Of a stretch of DNA of 64,000 nt, positions 23,924 through 32,571 are shown one piece after another. The translations under genes were made by a program, and so were the position numbers. Source of the DNA: Zhuqueibacter pondensis (GTDB taxonomy: Bacteria; Zhuqueibacterota; Zhuqueibacteria; Zhuqueibacterales; Zhuqueibacteraceae); assembly GCA_034505955.1 (NCBI GenBank), contig JAPDQK010000011.1, forward strand, positions 1-64,000, read 5' to 3'. Numbering within the stretch: the stretch's first letter is position 1; each line of letters opens with the position of its first letter. A model generated the notes under the pieces. The model was not told the DNA's origin. It ran no database searches and saw nothing but the letters and a program-made list of their open reading frames with translations.

Positions 23924-24166
23924 ATGGCTAACATTGAAGAAAAAGTCAAGCAAATCATTGTCGATCAACTCGGTGTTGATGCCAATGAGGTCACGCCGGA
24001 AGCCAGTTTCATCGAAGACCTTGGCGCCGATTCACTGGATACCGTCGAGCTCGTGATGGCTTTCGAGGAGGAATTTGACATTGAAATTCCTGACGAAGAC
24101 GCCGAGAAAATGACCACCGTCGGCATGGCCATCGAATATCTGAAAAAGAAGAAGGCCGAGTCGTAA
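23924..24166 (+). CDS. acpP: Acyl carrier protein
   Basis: ACP carries growing acyl chains on a phosphopantetheine arm. The 80-residue acidic protein has IEDLGADSLDTVELVMAFEE with S37 as the attachment site. The ATG follows GGAGGAGGCGAAAACGAA. It normally sits between fabG and fabF, and here the HEPN module separates it from fabG. Confidence 0.97.
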   Translation: MANIEEKVKQIIVDQLGVDANEVTPEASFIEDLGADSLDTVELVMAFEEEFDIEIPDEDAEKMTTVGMAIEYLKKKKAES

Positions 24167-24239
24167 AGTTGTCTCGCGTTCGAGAACCGAAAATCGTAAG
24201 AGTTTAGCCGTCCAAACTCCGCCTGAACAACAACTGGTA

Positions 24240-24328
24240 TTCCGTAGGAATCCCTGGCCTGCGGCAGGTTTTTGTTTTTTTATGCTGAGTGTTGCCGACA
24301 CCCAAAAAGATTCCTCCAGAATGACCTC
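24240..24328. repeat. Intergenic repeat copy between acpP and fabF, with possible terminator
   Basis: This contains TAGGAATCCCTGGCCTGCGG, the hairpin CCTG-CGG-CAGG followed by TTTTTGTTTTTTT, and AAAAAGATTCCTCCAGAATGAC. These are blocks shared with the elements at 59401-59499 and 63872-63992. The CAGG plus T tract could act as a weak terminator or attenuator after acpP. Confidence 0.45.
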
Positions 24329-24400
24329 CCATTCAGTTGGCTAAATTCTTACCGAAAATCAATTTCTAGTAAAAACTCGTATCATTTCTCAAGCGTTGCC

Positions 24401-25645
24401 ATGGCTCAACGACGGGTCGTGATTACCGGAATGGGGGTGATTTCCCCGCTCGGTCACACGGTGGAAGAATTTTGGCAAAATCTGCTGGCGGGCAAATCCG
24501 GAGTCGATTACATTACGCGCTTCGACGCCAGGGATTTTGACACCAAGATTGCCGCTGAAGTCAAAAACTTCCATGCCGAAGACCACCTCGGGAAAAAAGA
24601 GGTCCGGCACATGGACACGTTTATGCACTATGCGATGGCTGCTGCGCAGCAGGCGGTTACTGACGCGCGCTTGCTCGAGACACCGATCGACAAGGAGGCA
24701 ATCGGTGTCATTGTTGGTTCAGGCATCGGCGGCATGGAAACCTTTGAGCGTGAGACTCGCAAGTTGCATGAAAAGGGCCCCAGGCGCATCAGCCCATTTT
24801 TCATTCCGATGATGATTTCCAATATTGCGCCGGGTCACATTTCCATGCGCTATGGCTTCAAAGGCCCGAATTATGCCACCACCTCTGCCTGCGCTTCGAG
24901 TTCGCATGCGATTGGCGAAAGCTTTCGGTACGTGCAGCGTGGTGAAGCGGAGGTGATGATTTGCGGTGGCGCCGAAGCCACGATCACGCCGATGGGCGTT
25001 GGTGGTTTCGATGCCATGAAAGCGTTATCGACCCGTAATGACGACCCGCAGCATGCCAGCCGGCCTTTCGATCTGGATCGTGACGGCTTTGTCATGGGCG
25101 AAGGTGCTGGGATCCTGGTGCTCGAATCTTTGGAGAGCGCGCAACGCCGAAACGCCAAGATTTACGCGGAAATTATTGGCGCGGAATATAGTGCGGACGC
25201 CTATCACATTACGCAGCCGGCGCCTCATGGCGAAGGCGCAGCTCGTGCCATGCATTCGGCTTTGAAGAACGCTGGCATAGCGCCGGAAGCCGTGCAATAT
25301 ATCAATGCCCATGGCACCTCCACGCCAGCCAATGATAAAAATGAGACGCTTGCCATTGCCACCGTCTTTGGTGAGCATGCGACCAAGCTCAACATCAGCT
25401 CCACCAAATCAATGATTGGGCATTTGCTCGGCGCCAGTGGTGCCGTGGAGCTGATTGTCTCCGCATTGACCTGTCGGGATGATATCATCCATCCGACGAT
25501 CAACCAATTCACTCCGGACCCGGAGTGCTTTTTGAATTATACGCCCAATCATGCGGTGCGGCGTGAAGTGCAGGTCGCCATTTCCAATTCTTTCGGATTT
25601 GGCGGCCATAACGTTTGTCTGGTCGTCAAGAAATTTGTTCAATAA
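24401..25645 (+). CDS. fabF: 3-oxoacyl-ACP synthase II
   Basis: FabF elongates acyl-ACP. The 414 residues have VVITGMGVISPLG at the start, the catalytic C164 in TTSACASSSHAIG, INAHGTSTPANDKNE and KSMIGHLLGASGAVE with the two catalytic histidines, and NSFGFGGHN at the end. The ATG at 24401 matches the family start. Longer readings run through the upstream repeat. Confidence 0.96.
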   Translation: MAQRRVVITGMGVISPLGHTVEEFWQNLLAGKSGVDYITRFDARDFDTKIAAEVKNFHAEDHLGKKEVRHMDTFMHYAMAAAQQAVTDARLLETPIDKEAIGVIVGSGIGGMETFERETRKLHEKGPRRISPFFIPMMISNIAPGHISMRYGFKGPNYATTSACASSSHAIGESFRYVQRGEAEVMICGGAEATITPMGVGGFDAMKALSTRNDDPQHASRPFDLDRDGFVMGEGAGILVLESLESAQRRNAKIYAEIIGAEYSADAYHITQPAPHGEGAARAMHSALKNAGIAPEAVQYINAHGTSTPANDKNETLAIATVFGEHATKLNISSTKSMIGHLLGASGAVELIVSALTCRDDIIHPTINQFTPDPECFLNYTPNHAVRREVQVAISNSFGFGGHNVCLVVKKFVQ

Positions 25646-25670
25646 AGGTAACGAGGCGGTTTTTGCGCTT

Positions 25671-25732
25671 CCCATTTCGAGCACAGCGAGAAATGTGTTG
25701 AGGGCAGATTTCTCCCTTTGCTCAAAATGACA
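25671..25732. repeat. Imperfect inverted repeat after fabF
   Basis: CATTTCGAGCACAGCGAGAA (from 25672) faces TTTCTCCCTTTGCTCAAAAT (from 25709) with several mismatches. Fragments AATGACA, CCGAAATGACA and GCCGCAGGCC downstream (to 25875) belong to the same class of short intergenic repeats. No coding potential is seen between 25646 and 25884. Confidence 0.5.
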
Positions 25733-25884
25733 TTGCAGAATTGCATCCGACCTCGTCATCCATGGAAACAGGATACTCGAGGCCGAAATGACAAAGCGTC
25801 ATTCTCGGCACAGTTACGCACTCCGTCAATACTTTCATTTACTCCCCCGGTGTAGCCCATGGCCGCAGGCCAAGGTTTTGTCTT

Positions 25885-26646
25885 ATGTTCAGTTGGTTGA
25901 GAAATTTTTTCCGTCAGAAAAGCTGCGCGGGAAGGGAAGGGAGTGAAGCAAAGGCGAAAGCATTTGCAAAGCTCATCAGGTATCGCTTTCGCAATCGGGA
26001 CCTCTTGCTCCAAGCCTTAAAACATCGTTCCTATCTGCCGCAAGTCAACGAGCGCCGAGTCAACTCCAATGAAAGACTCGAGCTTCTTGGTGATGCGGTT
26101 CTTGGCCTGTTGGTGACCGAGGCACTCTATCGTCGTTACCCTTCAAAAGAAGAGGGTGATATCACGGCGATGAAGTCTTTGTTGGTGAGCCGGAAGATTT
26201 TGGCACGCTTTGCCCGGCAGTTGAACCTCGGCCGCTATGTTTTGATGAGTGAAGCGGAAGAGCGTTCCGGAGGACGGACCCGGCCTTCCATCATCAGCGA
26301 CACGTTTGAGGCGGTCATCGGCGCGATCTATCTTGATGGTGGAATAGCTCCGGCGCGGACTTTTGTCGAGTCCATTGTGCTGAAGGAAATGGATGATATT
26401 CTCAATGAAGAACAGCACAAGAATTTCAAGAGTCTATTGCTCGAATATTCGCAAAGTCGCAACCTTGGCGTTCCGTTTTATGCCATTCGTTCCGAAGAAG
26501 GTCCGGATCACGACAAGATTTTTACCGTTGAGGTGAGAATTCAGAATCGCATCGTGGGTGTCGGGGTTGGCAATTCCAAAAAACGCGCCGAACAAAATGC
26601 CGCGCAAAATGCCCTGGAAAAATTGCATGACGCTGCCGTGACATAA
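25885..26646 (+). CDS. rnc: Ribonuclease III
   Basis: RNase III cuts double-stranded RNA in rRNA and mRNA processing. The 253 residues have the signature NERLELLGDAVLGLLVTEAL (about 52-71), a second acidic motif DTFEAVIGAIYLDGG, and a C-terminal double-stranded RNA-binding domain (KSLLLEYSQSRNLGVPFY to KKRAEQNAAQNALEKL). About 30 extra basic N-terminal residues precede the catalytic domain. It ends the fab cluster, a common arrangement (acpP-fabF-rnc). Confidence 0.95.
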   Translation: MFSWLRNFFRQKSCAGREGSEAKAKAFAKLIRYRFRNRDLLLQALKHRSYLPQVNERRVNSNERLELLGDAVLGLLVTEALYRRYPSKEEGDITAMKSLLVSRKILARFARQLNLGRYVLMSEAEERSGGRTRPSIISDTFEAVIGAIYLDGGIAPARTFVESIVLKEMDDILNEEQHKNFKSLLLEYSQSRNLGVPFYAIRSEEGPDHDKIFTVEVRIQNRIVGVGVGNSKKRAEQNAAQNALEKLHDAAVT

Positions 26647-27026
26647 TATGAAAAACAAAACCCCAATTTAACGGTGATGCTTAAGCCCCTTCATTACTTT
26701 ATCCATTCCAGTTGGCAATTTGGATTCAACTTCGCGGCGCTCTCAATCGCGCGTCTACATTTCATTGTCGAAATCACAAATCGCCCTGAGCGCTTGGCGG
26801 AATGCTTGGCGTCATTCCGCCAGCATCTCCTTCAGCTCTCCATTGGTAACCGCATTGTTTTTCAGCCATCTTACCCCTCCCTGCGCAAACTGTCCAGGCT
26901 GCTCCGCGCTTTCACTCAAATTACACCTTGCTACGATAACACATTTTCTTTGCCGCCTGCAACAAGTCTGATGAGAACTTTGTGATTTTCCGTTTTGCAC
27001 TGCTTTTGATTTTATAGAGGTTTTAC
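26647..27026. other. Intergenic region without recognised genes
   Basis: I see no convincing gene on either strand. Short open stretches on both strands lack ribosome sites and protein-like composition. The region ends in the promoter of the lipoprotein gene. Confidence 0.5.
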
Positions 27027-27055
27027 TTGCATTTTTCCTTCCGGTCATGTATCAT
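27027..27055 (+). promoter_or_regulatory. Promoter of the lipoprotein-methyltransferase unit
   Basis: TTGCAT at 27027-27032 and TATCAT at 27050-27055 are 17 bases apart, about 35 bases before the expected ribosome site of the gene at 27097. Confidence 0.45.
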
Positions 27056-27096
27056 TTGCTTAGGAAATTTGAATGAATTATTCCGGAGATGCACGC

Positions 27097-27630
27097 ATGA
27101 AATGGAAATTCGTATTGATACTGTTCGGGGCGTTATTGGGCTGGCAGGCCTGTCAAAGTACTGGCGAACGAGGACAACCGCAGGATGCTGGTTCCTCTGC
27201 GGGGACCAATATTTCAGAGCAGGGAGGCACTACTACGACAGTTGAGCCGGCACGTGTCCCTTCGGAGGCGCAGGCAGATTCGCTCTTGCAGCTCCAGCAG
27301 CAGATCATGCAGCAGCCCGAGAATATGGCGCTGCGCCGGGAGCTTGGCAGCCGTGCCATTGACACGAGCGCCGGAGTTGTCTGGGCTGTCGGAAAAGGCA
27401 GGGTAAATCCTCGCGCCTCCAACCCGAGCGTGGCCGCGAGCCAAGCTGAGCTGGCGGCTGTGATCGATGCCAGCCGGTGGGCGGCATATCTTATGGAATG
27501 GCAGAAAACCGATTACGCCACCAATTTCGGCACCCTCCAAGCGAGTGTGCCGGGCGCCACAGTCGTCCGAAAGTCGATAAATGATTCGCTTTGTGTGGTT
27601 TTGGTTCGCGTGCCCCTCAAACCGGAGTAA
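27097..27630 (+). CDS. Lipoprotein of unknown function
   Basis: The 177-residue protein begins MKWKFVLILFGALLGWQACQ, a lipoprotein signal peptide with the cleavage-site cysteine at residue 19. A Ser/Thr/Gly-rich linker follows, then a Gln-rich helical stretch (LLQLQQQIMQQPENMALRRE) with the register of a single TPR-like hairpin. The C-terminal half is not recognised. The ATG is preceded by CCGGAGATGCACGC. It lies six bases before a methyltransferase gene, so the two are co-transcribed. Confidence 0.7.
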   Translation: MKWKFVLILFGALLGWQACQSTGERGQPQDAGSSAGTNISEQGGTTTTVEPARVPSEAQADSLLQLQQQIMQQPENMALRRELGSRAIDTSAGVVWAVGKGRVNPRASNPSVAASQAELAAVIDASRWAAYLMEWQKTDYATNFGTLQASVPGATVVRKSINDSLCVVLVRVPLKPE

Positions 27631-27635
27631 GCCTC

Positions 27636-28391
27636 ATGCCTGATGCCTACCGCATACTTGCAGCTTTTTATGATACGATCTACGCATCCCGCACTCAAGA
27701 CATTGAATTTTACGTCGCCATGGCTCGTGAAGGGAACGGCCCCATTCTCGAAGTGGGTTGTGGCACCGGCCGCATCACATTGTCATTGGCAGAAACAGGA
27801 TCTGAAATTCACGGCATTGATGCTTCTGCGATGATGTTGGAAATTTTGCGCAATAAGCTGACCGCCCGCCCGGAACTATCGCTTCATATCCATGAGGGTG
27901 ACATGCGGGCATTCGATCTCGGCAGAAAATTTGCGCAGATCTTTGTGCCCTTCCGTGCCTTCCTTCATCTCGATACGATCGATGATCAGCTTGCGGCGCT
28001 GCGTTGCTTTCATCATCATTTACTGCCCGATGGCCGGTTGATTGTGGATATTTTTGCGCCGTCCTATCGCATGATGAGCAACACCCAGGCGCAAAACTCG
28101 TTACCTGCTCATTATCATGCCGATGGCCGAATTATCACGGTGATGGATCATGTGACGTATGTCCATTGCGATCAGCGCATCGAAGTGGAACGTCACATTG
28201 ATACCGTTTCCCCTGACGGAACGCTGAAGCGTAACGTTGAGCATTTTCATCTTCGTTATATATTTCGCTATGAGATGGAGCTGCTTTTGCGACAAGCCGG
28301 GTTTCGGCTCGATACCGTTTACGGCAGCTTCGATCGTCGGCCCTATGATTATCACAGCGGTGAAATGATTTTTATCGCGCGACCAACATAA
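27636..28391 (+). CDS. Class I SAM-dependent methyltransferase
   Basis: The 251-residue cytoplasmic protein has SAM-binding motif I, ILEVGCGTGRITLSLA (about 34-49), motif II GIDASAMMLEILR, and a motif III region IFVPFRAFLHLDTIDDQLAAL, as in the Methyltransf_25 type. The C-terminal part has a beta meander with RYIFRYEMELLLRQAGF. The substrate is unknown. The ATG lies six bases after the lipoprotein stop. Confidence 0.85.
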   Translation: MPDAYRILAAFYDTIYASRTQDIEFYVAMAREGNGPILEVGCGTGRITLSLAETGSEIHGIDASAMMLEILRNKLTARPELSLHIHEGDMRAFDLGRKFAQIFVPFRAFLHLDTIDDQLAALRCFHHHLLPDGRLIVDIFAPSYRMMSNTQAQNSLPAHYHADGRIITVMDHVTYVHCDQRIEVERHIDTVSPDGTLKRNVEHFHLRYIFRYEMELLLRQAGFRLDTVYGSFDRRPYDYHSGEMIFIARPT

Positions 28392-28463
28392 CCGGGACCG
28401 CCTGTCCGGAAACAAGCGTGGACGCGCACTCGGTTTGAAAACTCTTATTCAAGGAAGAATGCA

Positions 28464-28820
28464 ATGATTCCCTTCAAAATTCTAACCAAACGCCTGCCGG
28501 TGAAATGGCAAAAGGATCTGCGGGAGACTTTGGGTGATGCGGCTGCGCCGCCAACTCCCGCAGATGCGGAAGCAAAAACGGGCGATTCCGCCCAGGCAGA
28601 CACTGCTGATGAAATTGTCGTGACCACGCCGGGTCCGCACATTGTTGAAGATCTGGTGCGATGGATTCAGCGCATGAATCGTCAGCAGAAGTCCACCAGA
28701 CCGGCAGCACAATCGTTTCAGAACCAGGGCATCAGTCTAACGATCGAACGAGCTGATGGCACAAAAATTACTTTGACCGAACGTAACGCCGGCGTGGTCA
28801 AGCAATTTCTCAGCAGTTGA
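28464..28820 (+). CDS. Small hypothetical protein
   Basis: The 118-residue soluble protein has a disordered Ala/Pro/Thr-rich middle (about 26-50) between an N-terminal basic stretch (KILTKRLPVKWQKDLRET) and a C-terminal region ISLTIERADGTKITLTERNA, which looks like a beta hairpin. The family is not recognised. It follows the methyltransferase and precedes the DUF1566 gene on the same strand. Confidence 0.55.
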   Translation: MIPFKILTKRLPVKWQKDLRETLGDAAAPPTPADAEAKTGDSAQADTADEIVVTTPGPHIVEDLVRWIQRMNRQQKSTRPAAQSFQNQGISLTIERADGTKITLTERNAGVVKQFLSS

Positions 28821-28845
28821 TAAATTAGCTATTGCTGCACACGAT

Positions 28846-29415
28846 ATGAAATTCCGTTCCCAGCCCTTGAACCAGCTATCGCCGACTGAGTTTGATATCC
28901 TGCTTCACGAAAAGGACGTCTTTGAGCTCCGTTGGAACAAAAGGAGCCCAACACTGCGTTTTCGATGCCAGGCGATCAAACGTGGCGGCAAGAAGCTCGT
29001 CACGGACAAAATGACCAGATTGACCTGGCAACAATCCGGCTCACCCGGGCCCGTAACTTACCGCGATGCCGAAAAGTATATCCGTGATTTGAACAAGAAG
29101 AAATTTGCCGGGTTCAAAAATTGGCGTTTGCCAACTTTGGACGAAGCCATGTCTTTGCTGCGACCTTCCAGAGGCGACACGAACCTTTATATTGATCCGG
29201 CATTTGATCCAACACAGCAGTGGATATGGACCTGGGATGAATCAGATTCCGGTGCAGCTTGGGTGGTGACTTATCGTGCTGGCTGCTGCTATGTCCCTGT
29301 CGACTCCCATTACTATGTTCGTGCGGTGCGCGGTGAATTCTGGTATCCTGGAGATGACGCTTTTGAAGAGGATGATCCCTGGAGCGAACTGATCTTCTCG
29401 CGAATATTATTATGA
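28846..29415 (+). CDS. DUF1566 (Lcl-like) domain protein
   Basis: The 189-residue protein has the DUF1566 pattern: DKMTRLTWQQSG, DAEKYIRDLNKKKFAGFKNW, RLPTLDEAMSLL, WTWDESDSGAAWVVTY and a final VRAVRG. Such domains are usually found in secreted or surface proteins of unknown role. No signal peptide is seen here. It overlaps the next lipoprotein gene by four bases, so the pair is probably translated together. Confidence 0.75.
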   Translation: MKFRSQPLNQLSPTEFDILLHEKDVFELRWNKRSPTLRFRCQAIKRGGKKLVTDKMTRLTWQQSGSPGPVTYRDAEKYIRDLNKKKFAGFKNWRLPTLDEAMSLLRPSRGDTNLYIDPAFDPTQQWIWTWDESDSGAAWVVTYRAGCCYVPVDSHYYVRAVRGEFWYPGDDAFEEDDPWSELIFSRILL

Positions 29416-29840
29416 GGTCAACTTCTTATGGCAATTTTTTGCTGACATTCATCTTTTTATTTGGATGCGGCATTTCCAAAACGAGCGAAAGAACCGGTTA
29501 TGTTCCAAATCAGGAAACCTCAATGAATCGAAGCAATTTGGATCAGGTCTATGTCGAAGCGCCGCCAGCCATTGTCGAAATTTCTGGCCACAGAGCCACC
29601 TTTCAAGTGAGCGGCCACCTGCCCAATCCGGCCTACAAACTTGATCATCTTGCTGTAACGGTGCGGGGTAAAATTATTGAAATAACGCCGCTGGCGCAGC
29701 ACGACCCGAACAAGATCGTCGTGCAGATGCTCGTGCCGTTCACCGAGTCGGTCGAAGTCGAAGTCCCGGCGCCGGGCGAATACACGGTACGGGTGTTGGG
29801 ACGATCACAAAGCCAAGAAACCCAAATCAAGGTGCCGTGA
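29412..29840 (+). CDS. Small lipoprotein
   Basis: The 142-residue protein starts with a signal peptide ending in LFLFGCGIS, with the lipobox cysteine near residue 19. The rest is predicted to be beta-rich (VEISGHRATFQVSGHLP, VEVEVPAPGEYTVRVLG), like a single immunoglobulin-type fold. It overlaps the DUF1566 gene by ATGA and lies three bases before endonuclease V. The function is not known. Confidence 0.65.
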   Translation: MRSTSYGNFLLTFIFLFGCGISKTSERTGYVPNQETSMNRSNLDQVYVEAPPAIVEISGHRATFQVSGHLPNPAYKLDHLAVTVRGKIIEITPLAQHDPNKIVVQMLVPFTESVEVEVPAPGEYTVRVLGRSQSQETQIKVP

Positions 29841-29843
29841 GTT

Positions 29844-30524
29844 TTGCAGATTCAGCATTTGCATTCGTGGGAAGTCGGTTTGGAGGAAGCGCGGCGGCTG
29901 CAAGAAAGCTTGCGTACCAGACTAATCTTTGCGCCGCTGCAAGATTTCGAGACGGTGGCCGCCACTGATGTTTCTTTCTCGCTTGATGATGATCGTCTCT
30001 TTGCCGCCGTGGTGGTAATGCGGCTTCCAGATTTTCGTTTGATTGAAGTCGCGCACGCTGAACGCCGCAGCACCTTTCCCTACATCCCCGGCTATCTTTC
30101 TTTCCGTGAAGCGCCGGCGCTGCTCGAGGCTTTTGAAAAGCTCCGAACTACGCCGGAGGTCGTACTTTGTGACGGGCAGGGTATCGCACATCCGCGTCGT
30201 CTCGGTATCGCCGGTCATCTTGGTTTGTTCCTGCAAATTCCAACGCTCGGTTGCGCCAAGTCCGTTCTCGTCGGCAAATTCGCTGCTTTGGGCAATGCGC
30301 GTGGTGCCACTGCACCGATGATTTTTGAAAATGAGCAAGTCGGTGTCGCTTTACGTTCCCGGCCGAATGTGAAGCCCGTGTTTGTTTCTCCCGGTCACCT
30401 CATCGATTTGGAAAGCTCGGTAAAAGTTGTGTTGCGCTGTCTTTCGAAATATCGTGTGCCGGAGCCGTTGCGGCAGGCGCATATCTTGGTGAATGAACTT
30501 CGCCGGAAGCGGGCAAATCGGTAA
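29844..30524 (+). CDS. nfi: Endonuclease V
   Basis: Endonuclease V nicks DNA (or RNA) near deoxyinosine and other deaminated bases. The 226 residues have the family blocks: TDVSFSLDDDRL with a catalytic aspartate, ERRSTFPYIPGYLSFREAP with the damaged-base wedge and catalytic glutamate, LCDGQGIAHPRRLGIAGHLG and the lysine in PTLGCAKSVLVG. The TTG start at 29844 is three bases after the previous stop. It is complete and of normal length. Confidence 0.93.
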   Translation: MQIQHLHSWEVGLEEARRLQESLRTRLIFAPLQDFETVAATDVSFSLDDDRLFAAVVVMRLPDFRLIEVAHAERRSTFPYIPGYLSFREAPALLEAFEKLRTTPEVVLCDGQGIAHPRRLGIAGHLGLFLQIPTLGCAKSVLVGKFAALGNARGATAPMIFENEQVGVALRSRPNVKPVFVSPGHLIDLESSVKVVLRCLSKYRVPEPLRQAHILVNELRRKRANR

Positions 30525-30570
30525 TTCGCCTCTTTGATTATTTTTTGCACGTCTTGATTCTGAAAAACGT

Positions 30571-30599
30571 TTGTAAACAAGCGAATACTTTTGTATTTT
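30571..30599 (+). promoter_or_regulatory. Possible promoter before the deacetylase gene
   Basis: TTGTAA at 30571-30576 and TATTTT at 30594-30599 are 17 bases apart in a very A/T-rich stretch. The gene at 30839 starts about 230 bases further on, which is a long leader. The rest of 30525-30838 shows no gene that I can support. Confidence 0.3.
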
Positions 30600-30838
30600 A
30601 AAAATATATAAATTCCTTGGTTTGGGGTCGAGGCGGGCACGGATTGAAATTGGCAAATATTTGGCAGCGGACACACAGGGCTGCAGTAGAGGGTTGATGT
30701 GAGAGGTAATAATGTCTTCGCCCGTTAAGTACCCCGGAACGTATGCTTGCCCTTCAGAACAAGAAAACGCGCCGTTCGGCCAATTAGAGAATTATCCAAA
30801 GAAAAAATTAAAGTGGCGTTGCCATTACAAACTACGTC

Positions 30839-31792
30839 ATGACTGGTTTTTTTTATCACCCTACTTATCTTTTGCACGATGCCGGCTTCGGCCATCCGGA
30901 GCGCCCGGAGCGACTCACCGCCATCCGTGAGCACCTGGAGAAATCCGGCCTTCTCGATCGTGTGCATGTGTTCGAGCCGCAACCGGCAGATATCGAAACA
31001 CTTGCTTTCGTGCACCCGCGAGATTATATTGAGAGCATAGAGCGCCATTGTGCTGCAGCATGGAACAGTCATGTGATGCTGGATCCGGACACTTCCGTGT
31101 GCCAGCACTCATTTTCTGCCGCACGACTGGCGGCCGGCGCTGCGATGGAAGCAGCGGACAAAGTCAGTCACGGCGAGTTACGAAATGCTTTTTGCGCGGT
31201 ACGGCCGCCGGGTCATCATGCCGAGCGTGATACCGCGATGGGTTTTTGTCTGTTCAATAATGTTGCGATTGCCGTAGAGTGGTTGATTCGCCAGCAACGT
31301 GCCGAGAAAATTTTGATCATCGACTGGGATGTGCACCACGGCAACGGCACCCAGCATTTTTTCTATGAGCGTGGCGACATTTTTTACCTGAGCCTGCACC
31401 AGTGGCCGCTATATCCGGGCACCGGCCGCGCCGATGAAATTGGTGAAGGCCTCGGCAAAGGAGCGACGCGGAATGTGCCATTGCCGCCAGCGACGCCGGA
31501 GCACACGTATCTCGAGGTTTTTTTCAAAACAACCGAAGAGGTGTTTGCACAATTCCGTCCAGATTTTGTTTTGATCTCGGCAGGCTTCGATGCGCATCGC
31601 GATGATCCGTTGGCCAACCTGATGCTGACCGAAGCCGGGTTCGGCAGGATGACGCAATGGGCGGCGGAATTGGCCAACAGCTATTGCGCAGGGAGGATGG
31701 TTTCGGTTCTGGAAGGTGGTTATCATTTGACCGCACTCGCCGCTTCGATTGCTGCTCACGTTGAGCAACTCCTGAATGCAGCAGGGCAATGA
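30839..31792 (+). CDS. Histone deacetylase-family (AcuC/HDAC-like) deacetylase
   Basis: This zinc-dependent enzyme removes acetyl groups from lysines or small amines. The 317 residues have HPERPERLTAIREHLE, RPPGHHAERDTAMGFCLFNN with the catalytic histidine pair, DWDVHHGNGTQ and SAGFDAHRDDPL with the zinc ligands, and EGGY near the end. It belongs with bacterial class II-like HDACs and acetylpolyamine amidohydrolases. The start codon at 30839 lies in a poor ribosome-site context. The substrate cannot be told. Confidence 0.92.
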   Translation: MTGFFYHPTYLLHDAGFGHPERPERLTAIREHLEKSGLLDRVHVFEPQPADIETLAFVHPRDYIESIERHCAAAWNSHVMLDPDTSVCQHSFSAARLAAGAAMEAADKVSHGELRNAFCAVRPPGHHAERDTAMGFCLFNNVAIAVEWLIRQQRAEKILIIDWDVHHGNGTQHFFYERGDIFYLSLHQWPLYPGTGRADEIGEGLGKGATRNVPLPPATPEHTYLEVFFKTTEEVFAQFRPDFVLISAGFDAHRDDPLANLMLTEAGFGRMTQWAAELANSYCAGRMVSVLEGGYHLTALAASIAAHVEQLLNAAGQ

Positions 31793-31888
31793 ATTGACCA
31801 GGGAGTCAAAATCTTGCCTGTTCGCGGGCATGGTCGTAAAACGAATTTACTGACTCAATTTGCCACCATAAAGGCAGGGACGAGTTTC

Positions 31889-32569
31889 ATGGATTGGCCG
31901 TGGCGGGAAGAAGATCCGCCGAATGAAGCGGAATATACAGCCCGGCGCTTGCACATGGTCAGCACCCAAATCGAGCGTCGCCGGATTCGCGATCAGCGTG
32001 TGATCCAGGCAATGCGTGAGGTGCCGCGCCATTTATTCGTGCCGGAGCGCTTTCGGGCCATGGCTTACGAAGACTCGCCGATTCCGATCGGTTTCGAGCA
32101 AACGATTTCACAGCCGTACATTGTGGCTTACATGCTGCAATGTCTCAAACTTACCGGCAAGGAAAAAGTTCTCGAAATTGGCACCGGCTCCGGTTATCAG
32201 GCGGTTTTGCTCTCGCATCTTTGCTCCCAGATATACACCATTGAAATTATTCAAGAGTTGGCCGCGCGAGCGGAAGCGCTTATTCATGATCTCAACATTC
32301 GCAACATTAAAGTTCGCTGTGGCGATGGTTATCTTGGCTGGCCGGAAGCAGCGCCTTTCGATCGCATCATCATTTCTGCCGCACCCAGCCATCTGCCAAG
32401 AAATCTGGTTGACCAACTTCAAATCGGGGGCCGTATGATTTTGCCACTTGGGGACTTCGATCAGCATTTGTTGTATATTCAAAAATCTGCCACTGGCAAA
32501 CTTCACCGGCGGAAGCTGGTGCCGGTAAGATTTGTACCCATGACGGGTCTGGCGGAGAAAGTGAATTGA
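31889..32569 (+). CDS. pcm: Protein-L-isoaspartate O-methyltransferase
   Basis: Pcm repairs isoaspartyl damage in proteins with S-adenosylmethionine. From the ATG at 31889 it has 226 residues with MREVPRHLFVPE, EDSPIPIGFEQTISQPYIVA, VLEIGTGSGYQAVLLS (SAM motif I) and ISAAPSHLP, all typical. An upstream TTG at 31814 would add an unlikely basic leader. The stop is three bases from the rpiB start, so the two are coupled. Confidence 0.93.
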   Translation: MDWPWREEDPPNEAEYTARRLHMVSTQIERRRIRDQRVIQAMREVPRHLFVPERFRAMAYEDSPIPIGFEQTISQPYIVAYMLQCLKLTGKEKVLEIGTGSGYQAVLLSHLCSQIYTIEIIQELAARAEALIHDLNIRNIKVRCGDGYLGWPEAAPFDRIIISAAPSHLPRNLVDQLQIGGRMILPLGDFDQHLLYIQKSATGKLHRRKLVPVRFVPMTGLAEKVN

Positions 32570-32571
32570 AT

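Noticed and set aside
26674..26985. Open frame of 103 codons between rnc and the lipoprotein gene
   Set aside because: No ribosome site, no domain, and composition typical of non-coding sequence.
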